A stretch of DNA of 64,000 nucleotides from Lepturacanthus savala (Eukaryota; Chordata; Actinopteri; Scombriformes; Trichiuridae), in assembly GCA_030544235.1 (NCBI GenBank), contig CM060484.1:14491031-14555030 (forward strand), written 5' to 3'. Shown here piece after piece: positions 21,619 through 35,442 of this stretch. Both the position numbers and the translations under genes were made by a program. The notes beneath the pieces are model-generated. The model ran no database searches. It was not told the origin of the DNA and saw only the letters and a list, made by a program, of their open reading frames with translations. Numbering within the stretch: the stretch's first letter is position 1; each line of letters begins with the position of its first letter.

Positions 21619-23205
21619 ACTAATTCAAAATTTTATTTTGTTTTCCATATTAGGAAAAAGGGACACAAGAGGCTTAAGAATATTAAGAGAAGTGTTCAAA
21701 AACAACCTGTGCTTCCTAGAGGTCGACAGAGGCATTTGAGAGCACTGTGAAACTACATTGAATCGAATTTTTGTACTTTAAATTGCAAATATGCACTTAA
21801 GGGGTATCACAACCTTGAATAAAACCCATAAAAGTGCATGATATGGGATCTTTAAATGACATTCCCTCGCAGGGAGTACAGTTCCTGTGCACTGTGGGTA
21901 GGAACTCGGCTCATGTGTCTGAAAACCATGGAGGTGATGTGACCCCTGAAAGTTTTACACTGCTTCAAGCTGTCATTTTGAATCTGATGCACAAAGAGAA
22001 GAGCATGCTGGAGAGTTACTCATCGTCAAGCTGTGGGCCTCGAATACGCAATTACAAAGTGTCCTTTATGCATCTTCAAATTGGACACAAGTGACCTCTG
22101 TTTGAGGTTAGTGTGGATTAGCGAGGGACTAATTTGACAGGATTAAATCCACCACTGGCTATTACATTGAAGGATGACAAAACTGCTTCCAGGAAAATCT
22201 GGAATTCTCCCGCTTAACATCGTCTTGCAAATCTCCTTTTCGGATCTCACTTGGTTTTTCACTTAATCACAAAATTACTGTTTAAACTTGGATTTGGAGA
22301 AAAATCCAATATTATCTTTTGGCAGGAATTTCACTGGGATTTTCTTCTCCCGTCTCTCTTATATCCACTTACTCTCTCTATTTAATGAGACATTAAATAA
22401 AACAGCCTTTTTTTATGGAATATTTGATGTACACTGGAAATAAATGCTATTCTCTCTTCCAAGGAAAGCAGCTTGCTGGAAGTAATCAGAGTTCACGTGA
22501 TTGCATTCCACTGTATGTAATCATGTTGATATATGTATGTATAGTTCAGAAATAAATAAACATAAATAGGGTTGGCATTATTTCAGAGCTTCAGGCCAAC
22601 ATACTGTATGCTCTAGGAAGCTAATCAGTCTGCAAATCTGTCTACAATGTGGACCAGAGGGGACACGAAGAGGAGGGAAGGGACGCAATGTTGTACTTCA
22701 GATGTCAAGGCACAAAAACTGCAAAAACATTGATTTCCTGCAGCTCTGAAGCAGCGCATTTAGGTAATGAGGCTCAACAGTAATTTGTAACCAGACTTAA
22801 TTAAAAGGCAGGTGGTGGTGATCGATGGGGTCTTTACACAGGCGGAAAACAACATCCATTACTGTAACAAAGAGTATCTTAAAGAGGAGGTCATCATTTC
22901 TTCTATGCTATTCTAGTGATTTAATTAAATGCATAATTAGCCATTTGTTACGTTTACTGATTTCGAATTTGTTACAACCTGATTTTTTGTATTTGGGCAA
23001 CTGACCTATAATGAACCATAAGCATCCGACAAGTGTTTTAAATTAAAGCTGTCTTGAGTATTTCATGTAAAGGCAATACAATTGAATAACCGCCTTTCTT
23101 TTAAAGTCGCTATTTTTCTCTTGATTTTTACGCAGCACATGTAATGTGTACATGTCTGAACATCGCATCGTGACCTGCAGCGAGGTGCATATTTTTGCTT
23201 ATTAA

Positions 23206-23500
23206 CCCTTTCATGCTTAGTGTCCACTATAATGGACAAATATTTGGAGCTATTTAATAATTATCATTTCATATTCTTATGTGTAGCATTTTTTCATAGG
23301 CAATGCTTTTCTTCTACCTTTTAAGTTTCAAATTGAATTGAATCACTTTTTATACCGTTGAGTCATGGTGTTCATTACATTGGACAAATGTCTGATTCCT
23401 TTAATGTGAAACTTAAAAGTGTTTTTTTCACCCATTCAGGAGCAAAAACAAACATTAAAACATATCACTTTTTGATAAAATAATTCATGCATGAAAGGGT
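23206..23500. mobile_element. piggyBac-like MITE
   Basis: Inverted ends CCCTTTCATGC, flanked by TTAA at 23202-23205 and 23501-23504, the piggyBac target. The right end has one extra base before TTAA. About 295 bp, AT-rich, no coding capacity. Class is inferred from TTAA plus the ends. Confidence 0.75.
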
Positions 23501-25151
23501 TTAAAGAAGTGTAAGATAATAATACATATGTTGTGGATAAAATGGTTTTATTCTGTCTGGATTAGCTACCAACCATTAATCAATCCATTCATTTAATTGG
23601 TTAAGTCATCCCTTGGCAATTTGTGTCAATCATGAGTTCAGATAGAGACTCTCTCCGAGTATCCCTGCTCCTATGGGAACGCCGCCGATCATCTGCTCTG
23701 TTTTCCCTCATTTCTGTGTCCGTCAGCAGTATTCTCTCTTGTTCTTCCACTAAGCACATCACACTGCACCGCGAGCCTAGCTCCCTTGCCCGCTGTCTCA
23801 CCCGCTCTGCGTCTATTTTTGTCGTGTGAGCGTGATAACCTCAACACTTCTGCTCTACCTTAATCTGTGCTCTACCGTTCTGAGCTGCATTGGCAGAAGC
23901 AGCATCCTCCCGGGCAGAAGCCCACGCGCCCCCCACCCCCCGAGGTCACGTTTGCGATGTTTTCTGCATGGACTCTGTTTACGGATTGTGTGGAAATACG
24001 GTTAACAGTTAATATATACCGTTAATGTGCGCATATTCTTTTCGAATTTTTTTTTCGAGGATTATATAAGTCTGCCCTGCACTGTGAAAGGTTCAGACCA
24101 TTAGGGGAACTAGCAAATGTATTTATGGATGAGGAGGAGGGTGAATGTTCTATTGATTTGTACCTGTAACCCGAGCAGTAGAAACAAAATAACAACATCA
24201 GTTCAGCACTAAACAAACATGTACACATGACTGACATCTACATATTCAAGCAGGACCTGTGCACAACTTATACTCCATCGCTGCAACACAGGCGGATGAG
24301 TATATGTGGACGTGCTGTGCCAGCAGGCTGAAGAACAACTGTTTTCCCCAAATGACCCATTTTCCCTCCATTGTCTGGCTATGTGAGTCTGTTTCGGCGC
24401 GACAGTTTGACACCATCATCCCAGGAATTAAATCAGTGTCATCGGTCTACAACGGAGGAAAGAAGAGACGAGGCAAAGACACAAGACAGTTACATACCAT
24501 ATACAACAAATACCACCTGTAAAACATGTACTTACATATAAAATAACATTTTCAATCACTTATTTGCAGTTGACAGATATATTTTTATATAATTTTTCAT
24601 TGGAGAGCCTCAATGGACTCACAGTATGGAAAAATGTTATATTAATCCTTTTAGATCACATCACTGGTCATATCAGCGACTTATTTAACTATATTTGCCA
24701 GATACATTTTTTAAAAACACACAGATTTCTTTGGGTTTTTTATATCAAAATTCAATCATGTTTCCAAAAAAAGAAAAGAAAACAAAAAAGGCAACATTTG
24801 TCATCTTGCCAAGAGCTATTTCAAACAACAGTATCGTTACATTCACCTGTCAATCAAGGCAATCAATCTATCTTCTATTTTTATTTGCTTTCTCGAGAAT
24901 TTGGCTGGACTGCATATGAAATGCAAATCAGAATCGTGGGTGTCACATGATTTTCATGTAAGTTTAAGTTTATTTATTTATATATCACTTGTTAACTTGT
25001 TATAGTTATAACTCAAGGTGATTTAGATTCCTTTTATATGTTGTATATGTATATTTTATTTCACTTATCCAAATATTGAAAAAAAAAAGTAGCTATAACG
25101 CTGTAACAACCAATTTAATCATGAATAGTAAGTGTAAATGATCCTAATAAA

Positions 25152-25420
25152 GCTGTAAGAGGTAGAGCAGTCACCCCCCGTTTGGAGGTTACTCAAAATA
25201 TCTTTGGGCGAAAACTTAACCTCTAATTTCTCCCGATGGCAGTTGCATCGATGCGTGGATGTGTGTGAAAATTTAGATGAGTCATTGCTTCGCATGGCAG
25301 CAAACGCCATCAGTGTATGACTGCATGTGAATGGGTGAATGAACACTTGCGGCGTCAAGCGCTTTGAGTGGTCGAAAAGACAAGAAAGGCTCCATACGAA
25401 TGCAGCCCATTTACGGTTTA
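25152..25420 (+). mobile_element. tRNA-derived SINE, second family
   Basis: The head GGTAGAGCAGTCACC resembles a tRNA A box. The body has GTGAATGGGTGAATG, and the tail has AAGCGCTTTGAGTGGTCG then GCAGCCCATTTACGGTTTA, a widely dispersed fish SINE ending. The B box is eroded. Confidence 0.65.
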
Positions 25421-27555
25421 ATTATTTATTTTACAAAGCAGATTTCTTGAAATAAACTGAATTACCGTTTTTGACCGATCAAAAATATTTTCCTTTCTTG
25501 TGTGTTTAAGTCTTGCCCTTAAATCTTGAGCTGCATGAAGAAAACAAGCAAGCACTACCAAAAGATTAAAAAAATAAAGACAAAAAGAAGAACGCAAGAG
25601 AAAAATAAGAGACAGTAGGAGTAAGAAATGTCATTTTTGCAAATGTCACAGATGAGTAAAAGAGAAGAAGGGAGAGTGTTTTTTAGGCTGTGCTAAGAAG
25701 GCAGTCAGGGAAGATTAGTGCTCATGTGAGGGCAGGAGGGATTTGACTGGATTGCACAGGGCACAGTGACCTGCTGTGCTCATGTAAACATCAGTAAGTT
25801 CCAGTTTGCAGTGAGGACACACCCTTCCTGGTATGCCGAGGGGTGTGGGGGGGGTTGGAGATGGCCTCGCTGTATGATTTTAAACTGGTGAATCATCCAT
25901 ACTCAAAGCTGCCATTTGATCCTTTCTGTGCACTGAGGCCTCTGAAGCTCAAACAGAATACATAATGCAGCTGCAGGAGAGCAGCTGCTGTTTAGCCAAA
26001 CGATACACACGATATGCTACTGTAGTAGAAACCGCTAAACACAAAAGTGCTTTATAACCAGCAGCACTAGCAGTAGTAAATACACAGCCCTATGGGGGCA
26101 GTATGATATTATAATCAGTAACCAGAGTGCAGCAATGCCACATTATCTATTCTCACATGTGTAGCATCATGAGTACACCTGATATGCTACATAATCTAAT
26201 CTGTACTGCACTCACACATGGACATCCATGACAATCATATTCTGTAATGTAATAATAGATGGTTGCTGTATGGATGCTCCTACAAGACGACGTGACTTGT
26301 TGTGTTAGGATTCATATAAACAGTTAGCGTTCAATAGATGAGCGCAGCTGTTGTCTTTGACAGATTGATGTAGGGTGCTTCGGAGAATCCATCCCCCACA
26401 ACATTAACTCTTGGGAAGTGAAAGTAGAAGAAGCCTAAATGCTTCAGTAGTTGCTAATTAATTAATTTGCACAAGGCATCATTACAGGATGTCTGCCTCC
26501 CCTCAATGTGATAACTACGGGATCATTATTAGAGCCTCATTGAGAATCAGTCACGGAGCCTTTATGGTGCACAGATCTGAAGAGCTTTTTCCTTCCAGGA
26601 TCTCATGCCTCCCCCCGTCGTACCCTCCACACTCACAGGGCGACCACCAACAACACACCAGTGAACAGAAATAACCAAGATTAGCCTAATCGCCACACTT
26701 ATCACTGGAGCCCCCTCCCATATCTGTCATCTGTCTGCTTTCTGTACTGTGGACACCAGCACGCGGCAGGAAACCGTTCGCACGGGGGGATATCCCATCA
26801 CACACTGGGGACGGACATGGGATCAAAGCTGCTTTCATTGACTTTCTTGCTCAGAACCCTGGAGGGGCTCAACACCAAATTAAGAAATACAATTTCAAAA
26901 TGGGACTTTAAAAGGGAGCAGCTGTTAGAAAAAAAAAAAGATGATTGATTTTGTTTGACTTCTGTGGGGCTGCTGAAACAATTATACCCCAAGCTCAATA
27001 ACAAAAGATGGAATTGGATTAAGGAGTATTGTTTACTACTCTGAATGGTAGCAGGACAAAAAAAATAGTGAGTTTTTTTTTTTTTTTCAGTGTAGGCTAC
27101 ATGTTGTCTAATCGAAGCTATTTCCTCTCATTTGGATCAAACCTGCTCTGCTTATTATTATCATTTATTTATATATTGCATAAGATCTAGTCCCTTCCCC
27201 TTGGTGTCTCTGCAGACATGTCTGTATGTAGCCTGCATCAAATAAAGGGCAAGCTGAGAGACAGACTGACAGTGACAGTTAGAGGTGAAAAAAGAGACCA
27301 CTCTCCCAGTGGAAAAGTACAAAATGCCACACATTAATTTACGACTGTATGGTACAACATGTCTAATTAAATCTAAGCTTAATGATACACTTAATAATCT
27401 AATGACTTTGTCACAAAGAAAAAAAGAAGAACATACCAGTATCATGTTTTTGTGTGTGTTTTCTGTTACAGTGCTCAAAATACTTGTCATACAGGCATCA
27501 TTACACTAAGCTAAGGTTTTTTGACAGTGACAGAGGGCTATAATTAACTACTTTT

Positions 27556-27640
27556 TTCCCCAGCCAGGAGTGGAACTGTGGATGTGCAGTTATGTGGTAT
27601 GTGCCTTAGTCATTAGGCCAACAGGGTGCCCCCAAATCTA
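27556..27640 (-). repeat. tRNA-like retroposed head
   Basis: On the minus strand: CACCCTGTTGGCCTAATGAC with AAGGCA resembles an A box, and AGTTCCACTCCTGGCTGGGG a degenerate B box and acceptor, followed by an A-rich run. Too degenerate for a functional tRNA; read as a SINE head or tRNA retropseudogene. Confidence 0.45.
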
Positions 27641-27654
27641 AATATCACCAGCGT

Positions 27655-27785
27655 TAGGCACTGGTGAGAAAGCAACTAGCTGTAGTTACTAGTAATTCTC
27701 CCAAAAAGTAAGTGAGTTAGTAACTGAGTTAGTCCACTATAAAAGTAACTAGTAACTAAAGTAACTATTGTGTTACTTTTTTTTA
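27655..27785. repeat. AGTAACT-rich repeat block
   Basis: Many near-copies of AGTAACT/AGTTACT (for example TAACTGAGTTAGTCC and AAAGTAACTAGTAACTAAAG), ending in a poly-T run. The arrangement recurs in fish dispersed repeats; class not assigned. Confidence 0.5.
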
Positions 27786-28825
27786 GATTAAAAATGTACT
27801 GGGATTTCCTGAGGGTCTGTGAATGCGTCTCTCTCCCTCACCACTCTTTATTCAATTTATGGCAATATCTAGAAAAAACACTTGTTGTTTTACCGCATGT
27901 ATGGTAAGTCTGATGTTTGACAGCAAAAGCCAAGAGCAATACACTTAAATTTAAAATTATTATTATTAATTCATTATTAGTTAATTTATTATTATTATTG
28001 CTATACAAACATGATGCCTGTGCATTTCTGATTTGGTGTGTAGATTTAAGTTGCAAGAGTTTCTGTTTCTGTTGACATAACCATTTTAAAGTATTGTACT
28101 GTATTCAGTGCTGTTTGCATAACCAGAGGGAACACAAACATACAGTGTGGCTGTGGCACTATAATCAGAGTATTAACCATATGGTGGAGCAATTAACACT
28201 CACTACTGCTGTTAACAAGACCAACTAACGGCAGAAGGAGCGCCGAGTGACTTGGCAAGAGAAAAAATGGGTAAGATCTACAGGGGACGAGAGAGAAAAA
28301 ACTCGCTTTCAAGCAGGGGAGTCAGGGATTTTCCACCCCGTGGGCCAAGAGTGAGCTTCCCCTCAGTGAGTTGAGCAAGAACATGATTCAAGGCACATTA
28401 TGTTCATCATCAGAGAGTCGCGTCTTAAAACAGAGAGGACAAGAGAACAGACAGCACGAGAGGGGAAAAGCACCGTCCTTCATTGTCTGCTAGACAAAAT
28501 TGGACTAGAGGAGTCCATTAGGCGTGTGTGTACATGTGTGTGTGTGTTTACTTCAGGTATGTGTATATGGGTGTTAATAAAATAACATAATTGGACAGAG
28601 GGGCTTCAGAGAGACAAAATGTGTGTTATAGAGAAGATAATTGCTGACTGTTGCACAAGACTAACTAAAGCACTAAATCCAACATTTTGGTAAAAATAAT
28701 GACAACTCTAACTATATTAACGATAACAAATATGCATATGACTGTGTAGGTAATAAAATATGGTTTTAGAATCTCATGACCTACATTTGTAGTATTTTTG
28801 TATTTCATTAAAAAAATGTTAACAT

Positions 28826-29167
28826 TAGGGCTGCAACTAACGACTCTTCTGAGTATCGATTATTGAAACGATCAATTGATTAGTTGTTTGGTTCATAAAA
28901 TGGTACAAAATGTTGATTATTGTTGACGATTCAAAGCTGAAGATTCAACCTAAAATGTCTTTTTTTTTTGTCCAGAACAAGAGACCACAACCCAAAGACA
29001 ATCAGTTTACTAATATAGAAGACTAATGAAACCAGAAAATAATCTGATTTGAGAACCTGTAACCAGCAATTTCCTTCTTAAAAATGATGTAATATTGGAC
29101 AAAATACTTGGTTGTTTATGTAATAGTTGGCAACTAAATGGTTAAATGACTAATCGATGCAGCTCTA
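28826..29167. mobile_element. hAT-type MITE, near full-length
   Basis: Begins TAGGGCTGCAACTAACGA and ends ATCGATGCAGCTCTA, a dispersed fish MITE with GATTAATCGAT-rich ends and an interior with CACAACCCAAAGA and AATGAAACCAGAAAATAATC. No clean 8-bp duplication is visible. Confidence 0.75.
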
Positions 29168-29188
29168 TTGAGCATCTTTGGGGGATGA

Positions 29189-29344
29189 GTAATGAAACCA
29201 GAAAATAATCAGATTTGACGAGTTAGAACTAGAGAATTTCACACATTTTCTTCTGAAAAATGACTCAAATAGATTAATCAATTATCAAAAGAGTACTCGA
29301 TTAATATAGTAATTGGTATTAATCAATTAATTCTTGCAGCTGTA
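29189..29344. mobile_element. hAT-type MITE, partial second copy
   Basis: Starts in the interior (AATGAAACCAGAAAATAATC, as in the copy at 29024) and runs to the end CTTGCAGCTGTA. It has the same orientation as the copy just upstream, separated by about 20 bp. Confidence 0.7.
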
Positions 29345-30756
29345 GTCAAAATATAACAAATGAATCTTCAGAACATTTAACAATTAATGCTAGAGAACAC
29401 TGCTATAACAGTGAGGGTTCCTCTTAAGACAGACTCCTTCCTCCACACAACGTGTCAAATGTGTGACAGGCAAATTGCTGCACATTAAAACATGTGACAC
29501 CGATCTTTAGCTCAAGACAATAAAGGTCTGCTTCAGTACAATACAGGGTGGGGGGTCTGTTTATGCCACTGACCACCAAAATCCTATCGATTCCTGTCCA
29601 CATACTGTATTATTAAACCAAAACAATCTGATTTCTGTATTTTCGCTTGAAAAGACACTGAGGTTTCCTTCATTTGGCAGTAAAATCAAGGCATGCACTA
29701 GCTATCTTGTCAGAAAGCCAAACCTGGGTAAAAAAAATAAATAAAAAAAACACTGATATGGGCACTGTTAACATGAAACATGATTTTTTTTTTTTTTTTA
29801 GCTTTCTCCATTTAAAGGCTTCTGTTGTAAGATTTGCTCAACCAAATGTGATAAAGCATGTGAAAAAACCCTCTAGGGAGCTCGAACACTGATGAAAAAT
29901 GCAAGAAGCGAAGATGAGGGAGCAGTGGATTTACTGTTCCGTGGCCAAGTGCTTAGTGGCACTGGACAAGCTTCTGCTCATGCTTTACTGACACATGTGT
30001 TTTCTCTGTGTGGATATTGATTAATAGCAACCATACAGCACAACACATGAACCTATGTCTAAATCAAGATATATTTTTTTTTTACTGTATGTTCATTTTT
30101 CAGAACTAGTTTCAAATGCATGAAAAGCCAAAGGTCAAGTATACATTGAGCCTTTTATTCAGCATTTTATTTGCCAAATGAGCAAACTATGATATCATTC
30201 TAGCTGCGTCAAGCATAGTCAATTTTATAATGTTAATCTTAATCCCAGACAGTTTGGTGTCAGGATTAAGAACCACATTCAGAATCTAAAACCGGCAGTA
30301 GACCAGGTAGATCATTATTAATGAAGCATTGAGCTTTAAAACAGTAAGACTACAATAAAAGAAATAATAATTGTGTGTAATAATATGAATAGAAGGTGAC
30401 ACAGTACCGCAGAAATCCTTGTAACATCATATCCCATCAAAGGAAACAGTCGTGTGCAGTCAACGGCCAAAAGGCTCGGCTCCAACGTCGCTTTCTCACA
30501 GGGAGTCAGGTCACGTTCCTGCTCCTCAACACTACTGTACTGTATGTGTGTCCTACAACTAAATGCCATTTGAGAACACATGATAATGAGGCCAGGCTCC
30601 TTTTAATTATCCTCCCATGAATGTCACTTGCTGTTCACTGTGATGAATCTTGCACGGGGTGCATATGTTTCGTACACTTTCAACTTGTCTTTGTTTAAGA
30701 TAGCGCTGCGGTCGCTGTAATAAATCGTACGTCCCGACATGGGAACAGACAAAAAA

Positions 30757-30777
30757 ATATATATATATATATATATA
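30757..30777. repeat. Short (AT)n tract
   Basis: About ten AT units, closely followed by an A run at 30790-30805. Confidence 0.9.
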
Positions 30778-31043
30778 CCAGATTGGATTTAAAAAAAAAA
30801 AAAAACCTTTGTCCTCACTTAATTTAGCCATCCTTTCGCAAGCTGTAATTACAGATAGAAATACGCTCAAAACAACTGGAAATCAGTCAGGGGAAAATAG
30901 GAATCGCTGCTGCTGCTGTGTGACACACACACAAAGATGAAAAGAAAATCCCCGCTTTTGTTTTGTTTCTTTCTCTTTTTTTTGTGCTTCTCTTGCTGTT
31001 ACTGTCAACCTCACACATGATTCAGGACATTATGATTCACCAC

Positions 31044-31045
<2 letters not shown>

Positions 31046-31109
<64 letters not shown>

Positions 31110-31110
31110 T
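31046..31110. repeat. (TG)n microsatellite
   Basis: About 32 TG units with one TA interruption near 31102. Confidence 0.97.
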
Positions 31111-34100
31111 ATACTCTAATGCACCTGTGTCCCTGCATGAGCCTGTGGGCGGTGGCCTGAAGGCACCCGGGGACTCGGCGTAGCTTATTCTGAGACAGCT
31201 GAATCAAGTCCACAGGACTCTATAAACCAAAGCCGATATAAAATCAGGAATAATCTCCTTTGGCACAAGACTATCTGTCACTAGGGTGGCAAATTACACA
31301 GTGGCCTCGTCCTGCACCCCGTTTTTCACCTCAGGATGCCAGTGAGGAGGCTTAGGCTCATCAGTGCTGTCATTTATCAATTACAAATAGTCAGGGTTTG
31401 CTGTCTTATGGTGAAATGTTTATTTTAATCTTGAGTTTTGCAATGTGATGATGTGACCTTTGACTAAATTATGTTTATATAATATTTCACAATTTTTTTT
31501 TACATAAATGACTGATGCGTTAGGTGTCGCCTGTGAATGGCATCCACTGTTTGCCTGATTTACACTGAGGCCCTGTTTGTATGGAGCAGAAACCGTGATG
31601 TTTCCATGTGTTTTCAGGCCTTTCGTTTCATGTCATGGAAAATTATTTTATCTGGCACCAGCCAAAATGGAGATTTGGCAAAACTTCCATCTCATATGTA
31701 GCCAAATGGGAAAATGGAGTTTCAGGCTGCAGAATATCACAGAATAACGTCATTTTGTGACCTTTGTATATTGGGTTGAGCACTATTTTTTGGTGACTAT
31801 AATTTACTGAAGAAAAGATCCGCAGTATAATTATTAGCTGCAGCCCTATTTTCACCCTTCTCTGTTCCATACATGTAGTGCACTGTAACAGAAATGTAAT
31901 CTGCAGATAGATAAAGGCTACATCCAAAACTAAAGAAAAAACAAGCTTTTGTGGTTCTTGTCTGGCTGTAATTCTGGAAAAGTAAAACCATCTGTTTGCA
32001 CCGACAAACATTCACACCTCCTCCATTCTGTTTACATACTATGTCTAAAGGTGGAGGAGTATGGAAAGCTCCGTAGCCTCTCACACAATAGAACAGTTTA
32101 TTTCAGAGGAAACCAAATTTAGCTAGAGTAATTTGGTTAAAGTCTCCTCTTCTGCTCCCACGCAGTGAACTACATAACCCAGGTCTGCTGGATCACATTT
32201 CACCCCCTTTCAGATCAATTTATGTGAAACAACCACACACCTTTATGCTCATTAAGACACTAATTAAACAGTTTACTTTCATCCATCAGCTTTAGCAGAA
32301 TAATAATTTGTAAATAAAAAGAAAAAGAGAAAAATAGCCAGCTTACAAAACTAAATAACTTTCCCCCACCACCAGTATTTTTTTGAACTGATAAAGTGAC
32401 AGTAGCTGAACAGTTTTATCACAAGGGAGTAGCTTTTCAGAACCATAGAAAAATGGAATGAATGGAAAGGGAAAAGCAGGTAAAGAAGGAAAACCTCACC
32501 AGTCAATATAATTGTGTTTGAATTACATTATTCTATTTTATTATTATTTATTGTACTTTTCTTATGCATTATATCTTTTTTCATTCCCATCTTAAATGGG
32601 TCTTAATTGTCTAATGTTCTTTTAGGGTTTCAACATGTCTTAATGCTTATTATTATTATTATTATTAATAATAAGAAGAATACATGATCAGAATAGATAG
32701 CTACAATAAGTAAATGACAGGGAATTGGTAGCTATGGTAGCAACGCAGGTGCATTTTCAGCAGGTGAAAAGGGTAACATTACCCCCTGTGCTGCTGCTGC
32801 TGCTGTATTAGGTTTATTAGGAGTGTAGTGGGTGTGAGTCATCGCGTGTGAACATGTGTTAAGTATCAAAATACAAGTGAATCTGCAACATGACTATGTA
32901 TGAATTATGAAACACCATCCTGTCAGTTCAAATAAAGGGGAAAACAAATTGGAAGGGAAATGTGCAAACTTGCATATATGTGTATGTATTCACTGCAGGG
33001 TGAAGTAAATATTGTCTGGTGCTAATTATAATTGACATACAGTGTATTACAAAGCATGGTCAAATGGTCAAAAAAGGGATGAATCTACTTCAATATCATC
33101 AGAGAAAACACCATGAAGTTACATGTAGTTTTTTTTTTTTTCTCTAGTTTTGCAGTCAGCTAAATTAGCTTACAAAATGTTAAATTAATGTCGGGGCATC
33201 TTGTAGAGAAGAAATAATTAGGTCCCAATAGATATCTTGTGAGGCAATGTAATGACGTTTCTGGAGTGAAAGTACAACAAATGGTAAATTCACTAATTAA
33301 AAATCTAAATGTGTGTTTTGCCTGTTAAATATGCAACGCAAGGCTCACCTCACCTTTTTTACAGACCAGAGAAATAAACTGCTTTCTCTATCCTCAGTGT
33401 GTAACACACAGTTGTTCCAAAAGCCTGACGCTTGTAGGGCGTATACAGGTTATTACCTCGGTTTTTATTTGCAGTGAAAAAGTAATGCAAATGAAGTCTA
33501 TCAGTAAACAAAATGTGATGCTGTGATGATTACCTGCGTGGATTCGTTACTGCAAGCGTACCCGAAGCTGTGTAACAGACAGATCCTGCCTGGGGCCTCA
33601 GAAAGGGTAGAACAACCCCTGGGAGCTGGTGTGCTGCCATGAGCCCAACCCAAGCCCTTGTGCTTTAGCTGGGATCTGGCTGGAGGCCTGGTGGCTGTGA
33701 TGAGCCAGATGTGGCAGTGGGAGCTGTGAGGATTCTCCACAGCAGTTTAAAAATGTTATCCGCTTATTCTGCTTTATTAAATACAACGAGCAAGCCGCAG
33801 TTCTAAAACTACTCCCACGTATAACGTTATCATGAACAGGTCTCTCTCGAGAACGAGACCCCCTCTTCTCAACGAGATTACCTGTAAAGATGAAGGTGAA
33901 ATAAAAAATAATGCTCCCGCGCATATCCGAAGGTAAAAGCAGTATTTTTTGGGGGGGGGATAAAGACAGAATGCCTGTGACGACTGTAAAGTCATTGGGA
34001 TAATTAGTGCGATATCTGAGAGGGCATGAAATAATAAGGGAAACATAAGGGAAGCTGGGTTAGAAATAAAAAGGAGCAGGGGGCAAAACTGTCCTTGAAA

Positions 34101-35025
34101 GATCTAAAAATGCCTGTGAAATAAAAAATGAGAGGGGAAAAAAAAATCCCCCCCATAACTGTTCTCATTATTTCTTTGAATTGTTAACTACTCAGCCATT
34201 AAATATGATTCCCCTGCGGGACACTATAGGTGAGTGTTATAGGAACCATGACTACGAGATTTCTCTGGGAATTGAGCAGAAATATTCACATCATAGCGAT
34301 ATTATTATTATTTATTTACTGCTGCCGATTGGAGGCAGCAGATCACGCAGTAAATGAAAAACTGACGTTATAATCTTTCAGCGTTGATAAAGTCAAGTGA
34401 ACAGATGGCTACATATAATTTAGATGTACATCCAGCAGATACAGCAATCGATGGGTGTAAAGTCCAACATTCGCTCCCTTTCCAACTCTCTTTTGGTTTC
34501 CACCTACTCCTGGGGGAAATATATGGCTCTGAAGTTGCACAATGCTGCAAAAACTATGTTCAGCAGCTGCTAACTTTGTCTGTCTGCCGCCACAAAGTGG
34601 GTTTATGAGAGCTTTTTTTTAATGAAAAAACAGATCCAGGTCAGGCCCGTGAGAGCCATGTCTGGCCCATTGGCACTTATGTGAGCGCACCTCTCATAAC
34701 ATGCGAAATAAATGTGTTCTACTTTATTTCGAACCACACCGTTACACTTGACCTACGCAGTAGAGCAGGTGGGAGACTGGCGACGCTCTCTATGGTCCTC
34801 GAATAGACGGAGCCACACACCAACTAAGCTGCCTGTCATCTCAGATGATACCAGTAAGTCACTGATAATCAATAACTCTAATAAACTTTACTAATAACGA
34901 ATACCAACCAATAATGAGAAAGAATAAAGTCACCCCAGGAAAATGGTCAACTCATATGTGACTGCACTGTTCTTCGGTTTTGTTTTATTTTACCAGACTG
35001 AAGTGATGCTACCCACATGCTGATA

Positions 35026-35442
35026 CAGCTCTGGAAAACATACGAGACCACTGTAAAATAATCAGTTTTTCTGATTTTACTACTTATAGGTATGTGTTTG
35101 GAAAAAAAAAGTTTCGCAGAAAATGAAAAATGCACTAAAAGATCAAATTAATTTTAAAACAGCATAATATTAATGTTTGCACTAAGGAAGAGTTCAGAAA
35201 TTAATATTTTGGTGCAATAACTCTTATTTTTAATTACAGCTTTCATGCGTCTTGGCATGCTCTCCACAGTCTTTACCATTGTTCTTGGGTGACTTTATTC
35301 CACTCCTGGTACCTCTTTAAGCAGAATGAGGTGTACATGTGTTGGAATTCAACGGACGCTAGAATGGAATGGCTGGAATACGTGTAGAGATGCTGATTTC
35401 AGAAAAAAAAATACAGTTGTCTCTTATATTTTTCCAGAGCTG
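35026..35442. mobile_element. Tc1/mariner-type MITE (417 bp)
   Basis: Terminal inverted repeats begin CAGCTCTGGAAAA at both ends, identical for 13 bp and similar for about 30 bp (GAGAC-ACTGTA follows). They are flanked by TA (35024-35025, 35443-35444), the Tc1 target duplication. The interior includes GTCTTGGCATGCTCTCCA, part of a fish Tc1-like transposase in antisense, but most of the coding region is gone. Confidence 0.88.

Noticed and set aside
23601..23829. Overlapping frames on both strands with Arg/Ser-rich content
   Set aside because: Short, no domain, no supporting signals.
27556..27640. tRNA-like sequence considered as a functional tRNA gene
   Set aside because: B box is degenerate and no convincing cloverleaf with anticodon arm could be drawn. 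An A-rich end points to a retroposed copy.
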